Under the pieces are notes generated by a model. The model worked only from the letters and a program-made list of their open reading frames with translations. It ran no database searches and was not told the origin of the DNA. From Deltaproteobacteria bacterium (GTDB lineage: Bacteria; Myxococcota_A; Polyangia; Haliangiales; Haliangiaceae), in assembly GCA_021413675.1 (NCBI GenBank), contig JAIOQA010000019.1, positions 1 through 63,097 of the forward strand: 63,097 nt of DNA. Direction: 5' to 3'. The translations under genes were made by a program, and so were the position numbers. The number at the start of each line of letters is the position of its first letter. Positions within the stretch are counted from its first letter, which is position 1. Of this stretch, positions 37,344 through 46,773 are shown piece by piece.

Positions 37344-37364
37344 TCGGGCTCACGGTCGCCTCAC

Positions 37365-37393
37365 GAACCTGGGAGGCATTCGCCTCCAGGTTC
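37365..37393 (+). terminator. hairpin after chrA
   Basis: GAACCTGGGAGGC (37365-37377) pairs with GCCTCCAGGTTC (37382-37393) apart from one bulged base, with a 4-base loop. It is followed by CCTTTCG. It begins 22 bases after the chrA stop. The long stem supports a terminator; the T tract is short. The rest of the 269-base gap to the next gene shows no gene; its last bases hold the ribosome-binding site GAGCAGG. Confidence 0.5.
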
Positions 37394-37612
37394 CCTTTCG
37401 ATCGATCGGCCCCGTCGAGGACGACGGTCCCGATCTCATCCGGACCCTGCACCGGCTCACTTCGTTCGCCTCATGGGCGAATCTCGGTTCTCGCGCGTAG
37501 CGGCTGTAACCGCGCACGTGACCCCGCGTAGTGGAGCCGCGCGGTTCATCCTGGGCCGCGCGCACCACCGGGCCGCGTCCGGCTCGGCATTTCTTTGCGT
37601 GGGAGCAGGTCA

Positions 37613-38827
37613 ATGAAGAAGCTAGGTTTGGTCGTCGCGCTGGGTCTCGGGCTCGCGGGTTGCGTGGAGGACGGCATGGATGGCGCCGCCGGCCAGAACG
37701 GCACGCCGGGCCAGGACGGCACCGATGGCAGCGACGGGACCAACGGGACCAACGGCACCGACGGCACGCCCGGTCCCGCGGGCCCGCAGCTGCCGACGCC
37801 GGGCGTGTACACGCTGTCGAACGCCGCCGGCCCGAACCAGGTCGCGGCCTACGTGCGCGCGACCAACGGCAACCTGTCGCGCAAGGGCCGCTTCGACACC
37901 GGCGGCGCCGGCCTCGGCGCGGGCCTCGGCAGCCAGGGCGCGCTGGTGTTCGACACCAAGCTGCAGCGGTTCTTCGCCGTCAACACCGGCGACGACTCGA
38001 TCTCGATGCTCGAGCTCGACACCGATGGCTCGCTCAAGACGCTGTCGACCGTGCCCTCGGGCGGCGTGCGGCCGGTCAGCATCACCGTCCACGACGGCGT
38101 GGTCTACGTCGCGAACCAGGGCGACATCACCGCGACCGCGGTCAACGCGACGATCAGCGGCTTCCGCGTCGAGGGCAACGATCTCGTCGGCATCGCCGGC
38201 TCGATCCAGAACCTGTCGGCGACCACCGACGTGCACCCGACCGACATCGCGTTCTCGCCCGACGGCGGCGCGGTCGTGGTCGCGGAGCGCTTCGCGAACA
38301 AGCTCGACACCTTCAAGCTCGTCGCCGGCGTCGCGCAGCCGGGCTCGTTCCAGGCCTCGGCGGGCATGCAGCCGTTCGCGTTCGACTGGAGCCCCGAGGG
38401 CTTCCTGGTCGTCGCCGAGGTCGGCCCGGGCACGCCCAACGGATCGTCGGTGAGCTCGTACGCGCTCGGCGCCGACGGCGCGCTGACGCCGGTGACCTCG
38501 CACCTCGCGACCGGCCAGACCGCGGCCTGCTGGCTCGCGGTCGCCGGCGGCTACGCCTACGTCGCCAACGCGGCGTCGGCCAACCTGACCGGCATCACGA
38601 TCGCGGAGGACGGCGTGCTGTCGCTCCACGACGCCAGTGGCATCACCGCGACCACCGCCGCGGGCTCGACCGATCTCGCGGTCACGCCCGATCGCGGCTT
38701 CCTCTACGCGCTCGCCGGCAACCCCAAGAGCATCTACATCTTCGCGATCACCGCCGACGGCGGCCTCACGCCGATGTCGTCGCTCGCGATGACCCTGCCG
38801 AGCGTCACCGGCCTGGTCGCGCGCTGA
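37613..38827 (+). CDS. lipoprotein with collagen-like Gly-X-Y segment and seven-blade lactonase-type propeller
   Basis: This is a 404-residue lipoprotein (GLGLAGCVED, Cys17). Residues 25-58 are a run of Gly-X-Y triplets rich in Thr, Asp and Asn (GTPGQDGTDGSDGTNG), the sort that forms collagen-like trimers. The rest is a beta-propeller of the 6-phosphogluconolactonase/YncE type: PVSITVHDGVVYVANQG, HPTDIAFSPDGGAVVVAE, LAVAGGYAYVANAASANL, DLAVTPDRGFLYALAG. ATG 37613 has GAGCAGG upstream. It is probably a surface-exposed stalked propeller with a binding rather than an obvious catalytic role. Confidence 0.82.
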   Translation: MKKLGLVVALGLGLAGCVEDGMDGAAGQNGTPGQDGTDGSDGTNGTNGTDGTPGPAGPQLPTPGVYTLSNAAGPNQVAAYVRATNGNLSRKGRFDTGGAGLGAGLGSQGALVFDTKLQRFFAVNTGDDSISMLELDTDGSLKTLSTVPSGGVRPVSITVHDGVVYVANQGDITATAVNATISGFRVEGNDLVGIAGSIQNLSATTDVHPTDIAFSPDGGAVVVAERFANKLDTFKLVAGVAQPGSFQASAGMQPFAFDWSPEGFLVVAEVGPGTPNGSSVSSYALGADGALTPVTSHLATGQTAACWLAVAGGYAYVANAASANLTGITIAEDGVLSLHDASGITATTAAGSTDLAVTPDRGFLYALAGNPKSIYIFAITADGGLTPMSSLAMTLPSVTGLVAR

Positions 38828-38836
38828 TCGATCCTC

Positions 38837-39424
38837 TCAGTAGTTGAAGGAGGGGAGCTCGATCTCGCTCTCCTCGACGCCGAGGATGTCGCGCTCGACG
38901 CGGTGCAGGTGCTCCACGAAGCGCGGGAGGTCGGCCGCGCGAGAGTCGTATGCGAACACGTCGACTGCCGCCCGGAATCTCGCGAGCAGCATCGGGTGCG
39001 GCACGCGACCGAGATCGGCCATCGCCTCGATGTCGGCGAGGTCGTTCGCGTTCATCCGCGCCAGCTTGCTCACGACGACATCGACGACATCGAGGACGTA
39101 CAGTCGGACGTGATGCCGCGGGGGATCGACCTCGCGCCACGTCGGATTCTGCGGAAGGAATGGCAGGCCGCCCGCGACGATCTCGAGAAACATGCGATGC
39201 CGAATTCGGAGCGCGCTCGCGGGTCCCGCCATGGCAAGGAGTCGCCGCTGCACGTCGCTCGTGAGGTCGACGCTCTCGAGCACATCGGTGTCCTTGGTGC
39301 CGCGCTGGTAGTGGGTCTGCAACATGAGCGCGGTGGATCCGATCAAGCGCAGCCCGATCGGTGCAGCGCTCGACTCGCCCCACGCCCGGTCGAGCTCACG
39401 GAAGAAGTCGCTAGGTCCCGGCAC
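38837..39424 (-). CDS. DUF6036-type nucleotidyltransferase-like protein, predicted toxin or effector of a TA pair
   Basis: This 195-residue protein has GTG 39422-39424 as start, overlapping the end of the XRE gene by 14 bases. The opening DFFRELDRAWG, the GSTALMLQTHYQRGTKDTDVLE core (Gly-Ser plus the metal-binding Asp pair of a nucleotidyltransferase) and the KLARMNANDLADIEAMADLG helix match the DUF6036/AbiEii-like group. Such proteins are commonly paired with a DNA-binding partner in type IV-like toxin-antitoxin or abortive-infection modules. The frame continues upstream only as a shadow of the XRE gene. Confidence 0.72.
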   Translation of the reverse strand: MPGPSDFFRELDRAWGESSAAPIGLRLIGSTALMLQTHYQRGTKDTDVLESVDLTSDVQRRLLAMAGPASALRIRHRMFLEIVAGGLPFLPQNPTWREVDPPRHHVRLYVLDVVDVVVSKLARMNANDLADIEAMADLGRVPHPMLLARFRAAVDVFAYDSRAADLPRFVEHLHRVERDILGVEESEIELPSFNY

Positions 39425-40205
39425 GGGCCGCCTCCATCGCCGCGGCGAAGTCCGCCGGCTGGAGCGTCGTCGCGATGCGCCACCGCCGCGAGATCTCCGA
39501 GCGTGTGGCCAGCACGTGCTCGAGCGTCTTGGCGCTCCGAATCGTCGCGTCGAGCAGGTCTTCGCCGGTCTGCGTCGCATCGTATCGGGCACGCGCATCA
39601 TCGACCCAGAACTCGAGGATCGTCTTCGCGCGGAGAACCTGCACCGCGACCTCACGCGACGCGGCTCGACCTCGCTGCGTGCGGAGTGCCTCCAGCACGT
39701 TCTCCGCGAGCCAGCCGAGGCGTCGCTCGAGCCCGATCTCGCGCAGCTCCAGCCAGAGGTGCGGCAGGCTCACGCGATCGATCGCGCGAATCACCACAGG
39801 TGCGAGCGCGACGACCAGTCGAGGGTCGCCGATCACGAGCGCCTCCTTGATGGCGCGCGTCGCGCGCTCGAGCCGCTCGCTCGGGAGCACGTCGTCGCGC
39901 TCGTTGAGGTGTGGGGCGCCGAGGCGCGCGAGCGCGTTCTGCAGCTCGGCGTGCGCGGGGGCTTCGGCCCGGGATCGCGGCGCAAACTCCCGAATCGGCA
40001 CGTTGAAGAGCTGCGCGAGCAGCAGGAGTTGCTCGGCGGTGAACGAGCCGTTCCCTCGCTCCACCTCGCTCAGACGGTTCTGCGAGAGGTCGAGTTTCTC
40101 GGCGAGCTGCTTCTGCGTCCACCCGCGCTCCGCCCGCAGCGACCGGACGCGGCTCGCGACCGACAAGCGGGCATTCTCTAGATATTTCAGATCATTGACC
40201 TGCAT
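39411..40205 (-). CDS. XRE-family HTH regulator, predicted antitoxin
   Basis: This 264-residue protein has an N-terminal helix-turn-helix at about 12-68 (ERGWTQKQLAEKLDLSQNRLSEVERG). A helical C-terminal region of 180 residues containing LPHLWLELREIGLERRLGWL is not recognised. Start ATG 40203-40205. It is the first gene of a two-gene operon with the nucleotidyltransferase-like gene, and its own promoter is overlapped by a palindrome, implying autorepression. Its length, well above that of a plain XRE repressor, suggests the C-terminal part binds the partner protein. Confidence 0.78.
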   Translation of the reverse strand: MQVNDLKYLENARLSVASRVRSLRAERGWTQKQLAEKLDLSQNRLSEVERGNGSFTAEQLLLLAQLFNVPIREFAPRSRAEAPAHAELQNALARLGAPHLNERDDVLPSERLERATRAIKEALVIGDPRLVVALAPVVIRAIDRVSLPHLWLELREIGLERRLGWLAENVLEALRTQRGRAASREVAVQVLRAKTILEFWVDDARARYDATQTGEDLLDATIRSAKTLEHVLATRSEISRRWRIATTLQPADFAAAMEAARAGT

Positions 40206-40239
40206 TTTATCGGCACATCGATGAGGAAATCGATATTCC

Positions 40240-40270
40240 GATACGGTATCACGGCGCCCTCCGTCGTCAA
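40240..40270 (-). promoter_or_regulatory. promoter of the XRE module with a palindrome on the -10 box
   Basis: Read on the minus strand, TTGACG (40270-40265) and TACCGT (40248-40243) form -35 and -10 boxes 16 bases apart. The palindrome GATACGGTATC at 40240-40250 covers the -10 box exactly, so a bound regulator would block polymerase. Between it and the start codon lie further repeats (ATCGAT at two places, GGAA/TTCC around 40224-40238). The 60 bases from 40201 are about 48% GC by hand count, the most AT-rich line I saw here. Confidence 0.55.
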
Positions 40271-40318
40271 GATCGCCCTTGTCGGCTGCCGTTCACGTCA
40301 GCCCGGCGACCACAGGCG

Positions 40319-42592
40319 TCAGTGCGCCGTCGCCGCCGCGCGGATCGCCGCGCCGCGCGCCTCGGCCTTCTCCCACATGCGCAGGTAGCCCTCGGCGGAG
40401 CGGAACAGGGGCTCGAGATCCGCGTCGCTGACGCCGTCGTTGCGCACGTCCTGGATGAGCTCCGGCAACAGGCCGATGTGGATCATGCCCTCGGTGTTGA
40501 AGTCGACGGTGCGGTTGCCGAGGTGCGGCTGGGTGAAGGTGACGTCGCCGGCGTAGGACATGAAGGGGTAGGTGATCGGGTGCGACTGCGGGGTGTCGCC
40601 GCAGGTCGTGTCGGGCCCGAAGCGCGGGCGCGGGCCGCCGGCGAAGCCGTTCAGATCGAAGCCGAAGCCCTCGGCCGGATAGCCGCCGTTGCGCGTGATC
40701 TCCGCGATGGTGTTGCGCAGCGAATCTCCCATCGCGCCCGCGCGCGCCGGATCCGCGCAGCGGCCGAGGTTGAGCTTGGACACGCCGCCCAGCTGCCAGA
40801 CCCGGCCGTTGTTGGAGTTGCCGTGGCTGCCGACCGGCGGGTAGTCGTTCTCGCCGAGGATCTCGTAGGCGCGGTTGAACGAGCGCCGGGGCAGGTGGTC
40901 GACCTCGATGATCATGCCGCGCTCCATCAGATCGTGGAGCAGATCCTCGCCCAGCGGCGTGAGCCCGGTCTTCTGGCAGTAGTCGCCCTCGAGCGCGGGC
41001 TCCATGAAGCGATTGAAGAACGGCGACAGCGTGCCGATCGGATCGGCGGCGAAGCCGCTCATGTCGTTGGGCGCGGGCGCCGAGTAGTCCTCGCGCGGCT
41101 GGTTGATGCCGCCGAACTGCACGCGGCCGTGGTCGAACACCGTCGGGGTCTGCGGGCAGTCGAGGATGAAGTTCGAGAAGTTGCCGCTGTTGATGAAGCT
41201 GCCCAGCTGGCCGACGTTGCGATCGCCGTCGCCGGCCGAGAACGCGTTGTCGAACTTGTGGACCGGGAAGATCGCGCGCACGCCCTTCGCGCGGTAGCGG
41301 TCGAGCTCCTCCTTGATCTTCGCCGGATCGCACGCCGGCATGCCCGGCGGCGGCGTGAGGAAGCAGTTGAAGAGGTTCGAGGTCTCGATGCCGAGGATGA
41401 CCGCGAGCTTGCCGCTGTTGATGACCTCGCGCGCCTCGGCCGGGCTCTTGACGATCTTGAACCAGCCCTTGCCGGGACCGCCCGACTGCGCGTCGATGTA
41501 GCGCTCGAGGTTGTAGGTCTCGGCGATCTCGCGATCGACCGCGACCATGTCGTTGCACGAGTAGCGGACGTCCTGCGCGCCGATGCCGACGACCAGCTCG
41601 CACAGGACCGAGTTGGTGGTCGCGTGCTGCACCATCAGGCGCAGGCCGCCGCGATAGGCGCGCTCGAGCCAGCGGTAGTACTCGGTCTGGTGGGTCGCGC
41701 GCTTCCAGGTGTTGGGCCAGTCGGTGAACGCGGGATAGCCCTCGGTGTGGTGATCGAACGTCGGCGTGCGGCCGCTGAGCAGGATGCCGAGCAGCGAATC
41801 GGTGCTGGTCGTGCCCAGGCCCGAGAACGCGTAGCCGACGATGTCGCGGCGCCCGTCGGTGCCGTGGAAGCGCTTGCAGTCGGGCAGGGCGTGCTCGACG
41901 CCGAGCCGGTGGAACGGCGAGCCGTGGTAGATGCCGCCGCCGCCGAACCCGAAGTTCGAGAACATGTGCGTGTGGGTCTCGACCACGCCGTAGACGTCGC
42001 CGTCGGGCCAGGTCTTCGGCGCGACCGCGCCGTCGGCGTCGACGGTGAGCTCGGGGAACTCGGCGCAGCCGGTGGCGGGGTAGAGCGCGATCACCGCCGC
42101 GTCGTCGGCGTGCTCGGTGAGCCCGCCGACGCCGAGGTACCAGCCGGTCCGGTGGTGCCGGAGCTGGAAGCGCGTGGCATCGGCGGCGCTGACCTCGAGA
42201 TCCCACTCGGCCGGCGAGACGAAGCTGTCGTCGAGCAGCTCGATGTCGGAGTCGAGCTTGTCCGGGCGCGCGAGCCCGCCGTCCTCGCTCATCAGGTAGT
42301 GGCGGTCCTGATCGAAGAACAGGTACGTGCCGAGGTCGGACGGCTTGAGGAAGAACTTCGCACCGGCCTCTGCCGAGGTCGCGGCGAACGCGTAGCCCTT
42401 GCCGCCGTTGGCGACCGCGAGCCACCGCGTGTTGCTGCTGCCCGGCGGCGTCGCGTCCATCGTGTAGCAGCCGTTGGCGAAGCCGTAGATGCCCTCGTTG
42501 GCCGGCGCGGGCGGCCGCTCGACGACCTCCTCACCACAGGCGGCGACGAACAACGCTGCGACGAGCCCGAGCGCGAGCGGAACTTCCCTCAT
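40319..42592 (-). CDS. metal-dependent hydrolase lipoprotein, membrane-dipeptidase (M19)-like
   Basis: This is a 757-residue lipoprotein (VAALFVAACGEE, Cys19). Residues about 35-165 resemble a beta-trefoil-like binding domain (GCYTMDATPPGS, GKGYAFAATSAEAG, FDQDRHYLM). The catalytic part is an amidohydrolase-type barrel: metal ligands in VETHTHMFSNFG, then VILGIETSNLF, FPVHKFDNAF, GMIIEVDHLPRRSFNRAYEI and GSHGNSNNG. The order of these segments resembles renal-dipeptidase-like (M19) enzymes but the protein is about twice their usual length. Substrate is unknown. It is divergent from the transglutaminase lipoprotein across 218 bases without a gene. Confidence 0.7.
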   Translation of the reverse strand: MREVPLALGLVAALFVAACGEEVVERPPAPANEGIYGFANGCYTMDATPPGSSNTRWLAVANGGKGYAFAATSAEAGAKFFLKPSDLGTYLFFDQDRHYLMSEDGGLARPDKLDSDIELLDDSFVSPAEWDLEVSAADATRFQLRHHRTGWYLGVGGLTEHADDAAVIALYPATGCAEFPELTVDADGAVAPKTWPDGDVYGVVETHTHMFSNFGFGGGGIYHGSPFHRLGVEHALPDCKRFHGTDGRRDIVGYAFSGLGTTSTDSLLGILLSGRTPTFDHHTEGYPAFTDWPNTWKRATHQTEYYRWLERAYRGGLRLMVQHATTNSVLCELVVGIGAQDVRYSCNDMVAVDREIAETYNLERYIDAQSGGPGKGWFKIVKSPAEAREVINSGKLAVILGIETSNLFNCFLTPPPGMPACDPAKIKEELDRYRAKGVRAIFPVHKFDNAFSAGDGDRNVGQLGSFINSGNFSNFILDCPQTPTVFDHGRVQFGGINQPREDYSAPAPNDMSGFAADPIGTLSPFFNRFMEPALEGDYCQKTGLTPLGEDLLHDLMERGMIIEVDHLPRRSFNRAYEILGENDYPPVGSHGNSNNGRVWQLGGVSKLNLGRCADPARAGAMGDSLRNTIAEITRNGGYPAEGFGFDLNGFAGGPRPRFGPDTTCGDTPQSHPITYPFMSYAGDVTFTQPHLGNRTVDFNTEGMIHIGLLPELIQDVRNDGVSDADLEPLFRSAEGYLRMWEKAEARGAAIRAAATAH

Positions 42593-42810
42593 CGCGGGCG
42601 ACGTTATCGGACCAAATTCAGTATGTCGAGCCTGGGGGCCAACGCCCTCGCTGACGTTCGTGCATGTAGGACATGCGCGCCGGCCACGGCAGTTGCGGTG
42701 GCCACCGCGCCGACACCGACGATGGCTGCTCCACTCGCCGGCGCGGGCGCGATCGTCGACGAGGACGGCGATCGCGACCGCGTGGCACGCCCCCTGCTCA
42801 TGCGGCGCGC

Positions 42811-44001
42811 ATGACTCGCCTCGCGCTCCTGTTCGCCACCGCCGCGCTCGTCGCGGCCTGCACCGATCCCTCCCCGGCCGCCGTGATCGACGACGGCGGC
42901 GCCGGCGGCAAGGCCGAGGAGTGGGGCTCCGGGGACGATCCCGATGGCTTCGGCTCCGGCATGGTCTACGACGCCGATCAGCTGCCGCGCACCGGCGCCG
43001 CCGCGCAGACGCCGTGGGCCGGTCACTACTGGCCGACCGCCGAGGACAGCATCAACAACCGCTGGAACGGCGCCTCGACCGACTCGCCGGCCGCGAAGTA
43101 CGGCAGCGCGTTCGGCGTCACCGGCGTGGAAGACGCGGTGTCGGCGACCTTCGGCATCGACGGCCGCGACGGCGCGGCCTGCACCGACGACAGCGCGTGC
43201 GATGTCGACGCCGGCGAGATGTGCGCGATCCGCCGCGGCGCGACCCGGGGCAAGTGCCTCGCGACCTGGGAGGGCATCTGCCACGCGTGGGCGCCGGCGG
43301 CGATCATGCTCGCCGAGCCGAAGCACGCGGTGACCTACAACGGCGTGACCTTCAAGGTGCAGGACGTGAAGGCGCTGGTGTCGCTCCTGTTCGACGACAC
43401 CTCGAGCAAGAGCGTGTCGCTGCGCTGCGAGGACGACGAGACCACGATCCCCGTCGACGCGAACGGTCGCCCGACCGCGCGCGCGTGCAAGGACACCAAC
43501 GCCGGCACCTGGCACCTGATCGCGACCAACTACCTCGGGCTCAAGCAGAAGGCCTTCGTCTACGATCGCACCTGGGACGACGAGGTCTGGAACCAGCCGG
43601 TCCGCAGCTACAGCATCACCCGCTACGAGCCGATCACCGCGGCGGCGGCGAACAAGCTCATCACCGGCGCGACCACCGGCTCGTCGACGTACGCGTACAA
43701 CCGCGACGCGGCGTCGCTGGTGCGCGTGCACATGGACCTCAAGTACATCTCGGAGTCGCCGGCCTCGAAGGATGGCAACCTGGCCAGCACGATCTCCCGC
43801 TACACCCGGACTGACAAGCTCGACTACGTCCTCGAGCTCGACGCCGCCGGCAAGGTGATCGGCGGCGAGTGGTTCGGCGCCTCGAAGACCGATCACCCGG
43901 ACTTCCTGTGGCTGCCCACGAAGCGCAACGGAGCGTCGGTGGCGAAGGGCAAGATCACCTGGACCAACGTCAAGAAGATCTACGCGCTGTCGATCGAGTA
44001 G
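42811..44001 (+). CDS. transglutaminase-elicitor-family lipoprotein (short form)
   Basis: This is a 396-residue lipoprotein (TAALVAACTD, Cys17). The core matches the transglutaminase-elicitor family known from Phytophthora GP42: TPWAGHYWPTAEDSINNRWN, then the catalytic Cys157 in ATWEGICHAWAPA, NGVTFKVQDVKAL, and KAFVYDRTWDDEVWNQPV. A Cys-rich loop of about 30 residues (CTDDSACDVDAGEMCAIRRG) precedes the active site. The family forms Gln-Lys crosslinks between proteins; here it would act at the cell surface. A larger paralogue lies at 56013-58184. ATG 42811 is chosen for the signal peptide. Confidence 0.83.
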   Translation: MTRLALLFATAALVAACTDPSPAAVIDDGGAGGKAEEWGSGDDPDGFGSGMVYDADQLPRTGAAAQTPWAGHYWPTAEDSINNRWNGASTDSPAAKYGSAFGVTGVEDAVSATFGIDGRDGAACTDDSACDVDAGEMCAIRRGATRGKCLATWEGICHAWAPAAIMLAEPKHAVTYNGVTFKVQDVKALVSLLFDDTSSKSVSLRCEDDETTIPVDANGRPTARACKDTNAGTWHLIATNYLGLKQKAFVYDRTWDDEVWNQPVRSYSITRYEPITAAAANKLITGATTGSSTYAYNRDAASLVRVHMDLKYISESPASKDGNLASTISRYTRTDKLDYVLELDAAGKVIGGEWFGASKTDHPDFLWLPTKRNGASVAKGKITWTNVKKIYALSIE

Positions 44002-44086
44002 CGATCAGCGGGGAGTGAACACCGGTCGCCAGCGTACCAGTGGGTTCGATTCGGCGGCGCCCGGCACCTGCGCTAAGGTCCTGGCA

Positions 44087-44938
<852 letters not shown>

Positions 44939-44942
44939 CCCC

Positions 44943-46169
44943 ATGCTGATCGACTTCCTCTTCGAGCTGCGCAAGCGGAAGCTCAAGGTGTCGAGCCACG
45001 AGTGGCTCGCGCTGATGGAGGGCCTATCGAAGGGCCTGCACGACTCGTCGCTCGATGGCTTCTATCGGCTCGCGCGCGCGGTGTGCGTGAAGGACATCTC
45101 GGAGTTCGACGCGTTCGACGAGGCGTTCCTCGCGTACTTCAAGGACGTCAGCAAGGACGCGCTGGCGCTCACCGAGGAGCTCCTGTCGTGGCTGGCCGAT
45201 CCCAAGAAGATGGCGGGCCTCACCGACGCCGAGCGCCAGCTGCTCGGTGACCTCGATCTCGAGAAGCTGCGCGAGATGTTCGAGCAGCGGCTCAAGGAGC
45301 AGAAGGAGCGCCACGATCGCGGCAACCGCTGGGTCGGCACCGCCGGCACCTCGCCGTTCGGGACCGCCGGCAAGAATCCCAACGGCATCCGCGTGGGCTC
45401 GGGCGGGCAGCGCTCGGCGATGCAGGTCGCCGAGGAGCGGCGGTTCAAGGAGTACCGCAAGGACGTCGTGCTGGATGTCCGGCAGATCGACGTCGCGCTG
45501 CGCGGGCTGCGCAAGCTCGGCCGCGACGGCGCCGAGGAGGAGCTCGATCTCGACGAGACGGTCGACGAGACCTGCCGCAACGCCGGCGAGCTCGAGGTCG
45601 TGTTCCAGCCGCCGCGCCGCAACCGCGCCAAGGTGCTGTTGCTCATGGACGTGGGCGGCTCGATGGATCTGCACAGCGAGCTGATGAGCCGGCTGTTCAC
45701 CGCCGCGTCGCGCTCGGGCCGGTTCGCGCGGTTCCGCAGCTACTACTTCCACAACTGCATCTACCAGCAGGTCTACGAGGACGCGCAGTTCCGCAAGCCG
45801 GTGCCGGTCTCGGAGCTGCTCTCGCACTCGGATCGCGACGAGAAGGTGGTCGTGGTCGGCGACGCGCTCATGCACCCGGCGGAGCTGCTCGAGGCCGGCG
45901 GATCGATCTACCTCTACGCGCAGAACCGCACGCCCGGCATGGAGTGGCTGCGGCGCATGGCGAGCCACTTCCACCGCGCGGCGTGGCTCAACCCCGAGCC
46001 GGAGCGCTACTGGGCGGGCACGACCATCGAGGCGATCGCGTCGGTGTTCCCGATGTGGCAGCTCACCCTCGACGGCATGTCGAGCGCGGTGCGCTATCTC
46101 GTGCGCGGCGGCGAGCGGCCGCGGCCGCCTCAGAGCGGGACCGGCGGCGGCTGGATGGGCTTCGGCTGA
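44943..46169 (+). CDS. VWA-domain protein, CoxE-like partner of the MoxR ATPase
   Basis: This 408-residue protein opens with the helical [20 protein letters not shown] typical of CoxE-like proteins. A charged middle region contains a Gly-rich [21 protein letters not shown] loop, followed by a C-terminal VWA domain. The MIDAS motif reads [14 protein letters not shown], with Gly where DxSxS normally has its first Ser. The rest of the domain ([34 protein letters not shown]) is intact. It forms an operon with the MoxR-type gene. It is probably a cytoplasmic chaperone subunit. Confidence 0.88.
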   Translation: MLIDFLFELRKRKLKVSSHEWLALMEGLSKGLHDSSLDGFYRLARAVCVKDISEFDAFDEAFLAYFKDVSKDALALTEELLSWLADPKKMAGLTDAERQLLGDLDLEKLREMFEQRLKEQKERHDRGNRWVGTAGTSPFGTAGKNPNGIRVGSGGQRSAMQVAEERRFKEYRKDVVLDVRQIDVALRGLRKLGRDGAEEELDLDETVDETCRNAGELEVVFQPPRRNRAKVLLLMDVGGSMDLHSELMSRLFTAASRSGRFARFRSYYFHNCIYQQVYEDAQFRKPVPVSELLSHSDRDEKVVVVGDALMHPAELLEAGGSIYLYAQNRTPGMEWLRRMASHFHRAAWLNPEPERYWAGTTIEAIASVFPMWQLTLDGMSSAVRYLVRGGERPRPPQSGTGGGWMGFG

Positions 46170-46190
46170 TCCAGGTGCCGCGGTGCATCG

Positions 46191-46673
46191 CTATCGCTTG
46201 CCGTCGTGGCAGGCCATGTCGATGACGATCGCGCTGGCCAGGATCAGGATCGCGTCCTCGTCGGGCAGGAGCTCGACGCCGTAGCAGTCGGCGAGCGCCG
46301 GCCACGCCTTGGTGACGTGCGCGACCGCGCGATCGCCGCGGGTGAACACGTACTCGTGATCGAGCATCGAGCCGGTGGCGACCAGATCGTCGGGGCCGGG
46401 GACGTCGATGGTGAACGCGCAGCGGAACAGCGTGAACTGCTTGTGCACCACCGCCGCGAGCGCGCCGTCGCGGAAGAGCTCGTAGGTCGGCTGCCAGCTG
46501 AGCAGGCGCCGGTTGATCACCGCGCGCTCGACGCCGCGCGCGTCCTTGAGCGAGAGCCGCGTGCCCAGCGAGAACGGCTCGCTGTCGACGGTGGCGACCT
46601 CCTCGGCGCGATCGTTGGCGATCGCGAAGCGGGCGGTGAGCGACCAGAAACGCTGGCGGAGCTGGTAGCGCAT
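46191..46673 (-). CDS. LURP-one-related (tubby-like) protein
   Basis: This 160-residue protein starts at ATG 46671-46673 (MRYQLRQRFWSLTARFAI). The small beta-barrel with a central helix of the LURP-one-related family is recognisable in FSLGTRLSLKDARGVERAVI, FTLFRCAFTIDVPGPDDLVA, HEYVFTRGDRAVAHVTKAW and the terminal helix DAILILASAIVIDMACHD. These proteins are thought to be membrane-tethered; function in bacteria is unclear. It is convergent with the VWA gene. Confidence 0.75.
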   Translation of the reverse strand: MRYQLRQRFWSLTARFAIANDRAEEVATVDSEPFSLGTRLSLKDARGVERAVINRRLLSWQPTYELFRDGALAAVVHKQFTLFRCAFTIDVPGPDDLVATGSMLDHEYVFTRGDRAVAHVTKAWPALADCYGVELLPDEDAILILASAIVIDMACHDGKR

Positions 46674-46773
46674 GGTCCGGAGGTGGCGTGCGCCGCCCGG
46701 CGATCGTGACCCGAAAACGATCACAGCCGCCGGGGCGCGGCGGCTGCGTGGGATCGCGCAGATGCGCGGCGGG

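Noticed and set aside
38888..39655. Nucleotidyltransferase-like protein of 272 residues starting at 39655
   Set aside because: The first 77 residues are Arg/Ser-rich shadow of the XRE gene; the family-like start is the GTG at 39422-39424.
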